A stretch of 64,000 bases of DNA from Rhodoferax potami (GTDB taxonomy: Bacteria; Pseudomonadota; Gammaproteobacteria; Burkholderiales; Burkholderiaceae_C), in assembly GCF_032193805.1 (NCBI RefSeq), contig NZ_JAVBIK010000001.1:1102033-1166032 (forward strand), in the 5' to 3' direction. A model generated the notes under the pieces. The model was not told the DNA's origin, did not search any database, and was given only the letters and a program-made list of their open reading frames with translations. Shown piece after piece: positions 62,469 through 64,000 of the stretch. A program made the position numbers and the translations under genes. Numbering within the stretch: the stretch's first letter is position 1; every line of letters starts with the position of its first letter.

Positions 62469-63107
62469 ATGAGTCTGGATATCCATATCACCCAACTGGC
62501 CAGCCCTGCTGGCGACTTGCTGCGGAGTCTGCACATTCATGTGCCTGACGGCAAGGTGCACACCCTCATGGGGCCCAGCGGCTGCGGCAAAAGCAGCGTG
62601 CTGGCTGCCGTGTGCGGCACGCTGGATCACGGCATGCTGTGGGACGGCCGCGTGACGCTCCATGACCAGCGCATCGAGTCTCTGCCGGTGCAGGCGCGCC
62701 GGGTGGGGCTCTTGTTTCAGGACGACCTGCTGTTTGCCCACATGACCGTGCGCGAAAACCTGTTGTTCGCCGTACCCGCTGGCGAGCGCCAAGCGCGCGA
62801 GCGGGCGGTGGAAGCAGCATTGGACGATGTGGAAATGCGAGAGTTTTTGCACGCCAACCCCGCCCGACTCTCCGGCGGGCAACGGGCGCGCGTGGCCTTG
62901 GCCCGGGCATTGCTGGCCCAGCCCCGCTGTCTACTGCTAGACGAGCCCTTCTCCAAACTCGATGCCGCCCTGCGCGAACGCATGCGCGCCCTGGTGTTCG
63001 GGCTGGTGGCGCAGCGGGCCATTCCGGCGCTGCTGGTAACCCACGATCTGGCCGATGTCGCCGACCCCCAACACCTCACCCGCTTGGACACAGCCGGCGC
63101 GGTGTAA
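62469..63107 (+). CDS. ynjD: ABC transporter ATP-binding protein, YnjD-like
   Basis: A 212-residue ATPase with Walker A MGPSGCGKSSVLAAV (about 34-48), Q-loop LLFQDDLLFAHMTVREN, signature LSGGQRARVALARALL (about 134-149) and Walker B CLLLDEPFSKLD (about 154-165), then the switch His in LLVTHDLADV. It powers the YnjC permease. The start lies four bases after the ynjC stop. Confidence 0.93.
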   Translation: MSLDIHITQLASPAGDLLRSLHIHVPDGKVHTLMGPSGCGKSSVLAAVCGTLDHGMLWDGRVTLHDQRIESLPVQARRVGLLFQDDLLFAHMTVRENLLFAVPAGERQARERAVEAALDDVEMREFLHANPARLSGGQRARVALARALLAQPRCLLLDEPFSKLDAALRERMRALVFGLVAQRAIPALLVTHDLADVADPQHLTRLDTAGAV

Positions 63108-63162
63108 GGAAATGCGCGCACCGGCGACTAACCACCTGCCCGCTTCACCGTAGACTCGCCAC

Positions 63163-63714
63163 ATGCCCCACACCTTCACCGCCCCTTGGCTCCGCCTTGC
63201 CCTGACAGGCCTTCTGGCATTCGCCTGCAGCCTGGGCATGGCCTTCAACGCGGCAGCGCAATCCACAACACCCGCCGCCGCGGGATCGACGGCCATAGCG
63301 AATGGCAACCGGCTGCAGTTGCCGGCGGTCTATGCCAATGGGCAGCGCTTCAGCACCCAAGCGCTGGACGGCACTGTCACAGTGGCCTTTTTCTGGAACA
63401 CCGACTGCGCCGTTTGCCGCGACAGCCTGCCCGAACTGCGCGCCAACCTGAATGGCTGGAAAAACAAGCCCTTCAGCCTTCTGCTGGTCAATCTGGACCG
63501 CAAAGCCAGCGATTGGCAAACCTACGAAAAGCTGGTGGGCCAGACCCAGATGAACGCCAAAGGTCTGCTGTCGGTGCGCATGGAAGAAGAGCTCCCCGCC
63601 GGCACCCGTTTGCCGCTGACCTTGCTGATCGATAGCAAGGGCCGGGTATTGCAACGGTTTGAAGGTCGCCTGGCCCCTGAGGTGTGGGACGGCGTCGCCG
63701 ACCTGCTGCCCTGA
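63163..63714 (+). CDS. Exported thioredoxin-like protein (TlpA/Res A type)
   Basis: A 183-residue protein with a signal peptide (MPHTFTAPWLRLALTGLLAF, cleavage after NAAAQ near 32). The thioredoxin fold includes VTVAFFWNTDCAVCRDSLPELRANL (about 70-94) with the redox motif CAVC, and cis-proline region GTRLPLTLLIDSKGRVLQRFEG. It acts in the periplasm on disulfides. In E. coli the ynj cluster has a different periplasmic enzyme (YnjE) at this position. Confidence 0.88.
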   Translation: MPHTFTAPWLRLALTGLLAFACSLGMAFNAAAQSTTPAAAGSTAIANGNRLQLPAVYANGQRFSTQALDGTVTVAFFWNTDCAVCRDSLPELRANLNGWKNKPFSLLLVNLDRKASDWQTYEKLVGQTQMNAKGLLSVRMEEELPAGTRLPLTLLIDSKGRVLQRFEGRLAPEVWDGVADLLP

Positions 63715-63720
63715 GCCGCC

Positions 63721-64000
63721 ATGCTGGACCGTTTTGCCACGCCCTTGCTGCGCACGCCCCTGCAGGCCATGGCACGCCTGCTGGTGCGCGCCGGCGTGGG
63801 TGCGAATGCCGTCACGCTGGCAGGATTTGGCGTCGGCCTTGTTGCTGCAATTTTGATAGCTAATGGCGCATATGCAGCGGGCGCTATCGCCCTTTTAACC
63901 TCCAGACTGCTGGACGGACTGGATGGTGCGGTGGCCCGCGAAACCCAGCCGACGGATGCGGGCGGTTTTCTCGATATCTCGCTGGACTTTTTGTTTTACG
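63721..64000 (+). CDS. ynjF: CDP-alcohol phosphatidyltransferase, YnjF-like (partial, cut by window end)
   Basis: The visible 93 codons start MLDRFATPLLRTPLQAMARL. They contain a hydrophobic helix (GLVAAILIANGAYAAGAIALL) and the catalytic motif DGLDGAVARETQPTDAGGFLDISLD, that is D-x2-D-G-x2-AR then G-x3-D-x3-D. It transfers a phosphoalcohol to CDP-diacylglycerol-type substrates. The neighbours match the ynjC-ynjD-x-ynjF order. The DNA of the first helix is a dispersed repeat copy (63842-63898). The rest lies outside the window. Confidence 0.85.
   Translation, partial: MLDRFATPLLRTPLQAMARLLVRAGVGANAVTLAGFGVGLVAAILIANGAYAAGAIALLTSRLLDGLDGAVARETQPTDAGGFLDISLDFLFY
63842..63898 (-). repeat. Dispersed repeat family copy inside ynjF
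   Basis: Plus strand TTGCTGCAATTTTGATAGCT, GGCGCATATGCAGCGGGCGC and TATCGCCCTTTTAA. Its reverse complement aligns to the 36190 copy over AGG-C-ATAGCGCCCGC, TGCGC and AGCTATCAA. It encodes the LIANGAYAAGAIALL membrane helix. Confidence 0.65.

Overview
The window is a stretch of a GC-rich (about 60-65 %) betaproteobacterial chromosome. Gene order and protein style point to the Comamonadaceae, Rhodoferax-like. Examples are gmk-rpoZ-spoT-greB, M16-M16-rsmD-coaD-fdx divergent from ftsY, the TPR protein-lolB-ispE-tRNA-Gln-prs-rplY-pth series, and the atu-like acyl-CoA carboxylase operon. No plasmid, phage, insertion-sequence or CRISPR hallmarks were seen. Gene density is high on both strands.

Layout. 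1-1.8 kb: a PP2C phosphatase (cut by the window edge) and a Ser/Thr kinase, divergent from yicC. 1.9-6.6 kb: yicC, gmk, rpoZ, spoT, greB, then tRNA-Arg. 6.9-13.6 kb: a minus-strand catabolic operon in the order carboxyltransferase, acyl-CoA dehydrogenase, enoyl-CoA hydratase, biotin carboxylase, beta-keto acid cleavage enzyme. This matches the atuCDEF order of acyclic terpenoid degradation. It faces an SCP2 protein and a MerR regulator, with a perfect palindromic operator on its promoter. 14.6-16 kb: a small unknown protein, a SPOR lipoprotein and tRNA-Ile2. 16.1-18.2 kb: a lower-GC NaeI-family type II restriction-modification pair with a LexA-like box between the two genes. 18.3-28.9 kb: hrcA, nadK, a frameshifted recN, rapZ, the mutM / dynamin-like GTPase / mutY operon, a TPR protein and lolB. 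29-34.9 kb: ispE, tRNA-Gln, prs, rplY, pth, ferredoxin, a 5'-damaged uspA, coaD, rsmD. 34.9-47.4 kb: two M16 peptidases, ftsY, a YnjB-like binding protein, an OmpA lipoprotein, a patatin, a Cache-domain membrane protein, an SMP-30-like lactonase, an RhtA-like exporter, an esterase and a short Hsp70. 47.9-50.8 kb: a lower-GC McrBC-type modified-DNA restriction pair. 51-64 kb: LysR with DoxX and pirin, a second patatin, katG, an rRNA-type methyltransferase, a zinc-ribbon protein, an HPF-like protein, NhaR, a Tim44-like protein, then ynjC, ynjD, a thioredoxin-like protein and the start of a YnjF-like phosphatidyltransferase.

The most notable patterns are these. (1) A dispersed repeat of about 50-60 bp occurs roughly nine times. 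Several copies lie inside coding sequence, where they encode a complete signal peptide, a lipoprotein lipobox, a protein N-terminus or a membrane helix. (2) The atu-like operon is coupled to a MerR/LiuR-type operator. (3) An m5C-type restriction-modification system with an SOS-like box sits on the same chromosome as an m5C-dependent McrBC-type system. (4) recN and uspA both carry frameshifts. All family assignments rest on motifs and remembered family features; no database search was possible.
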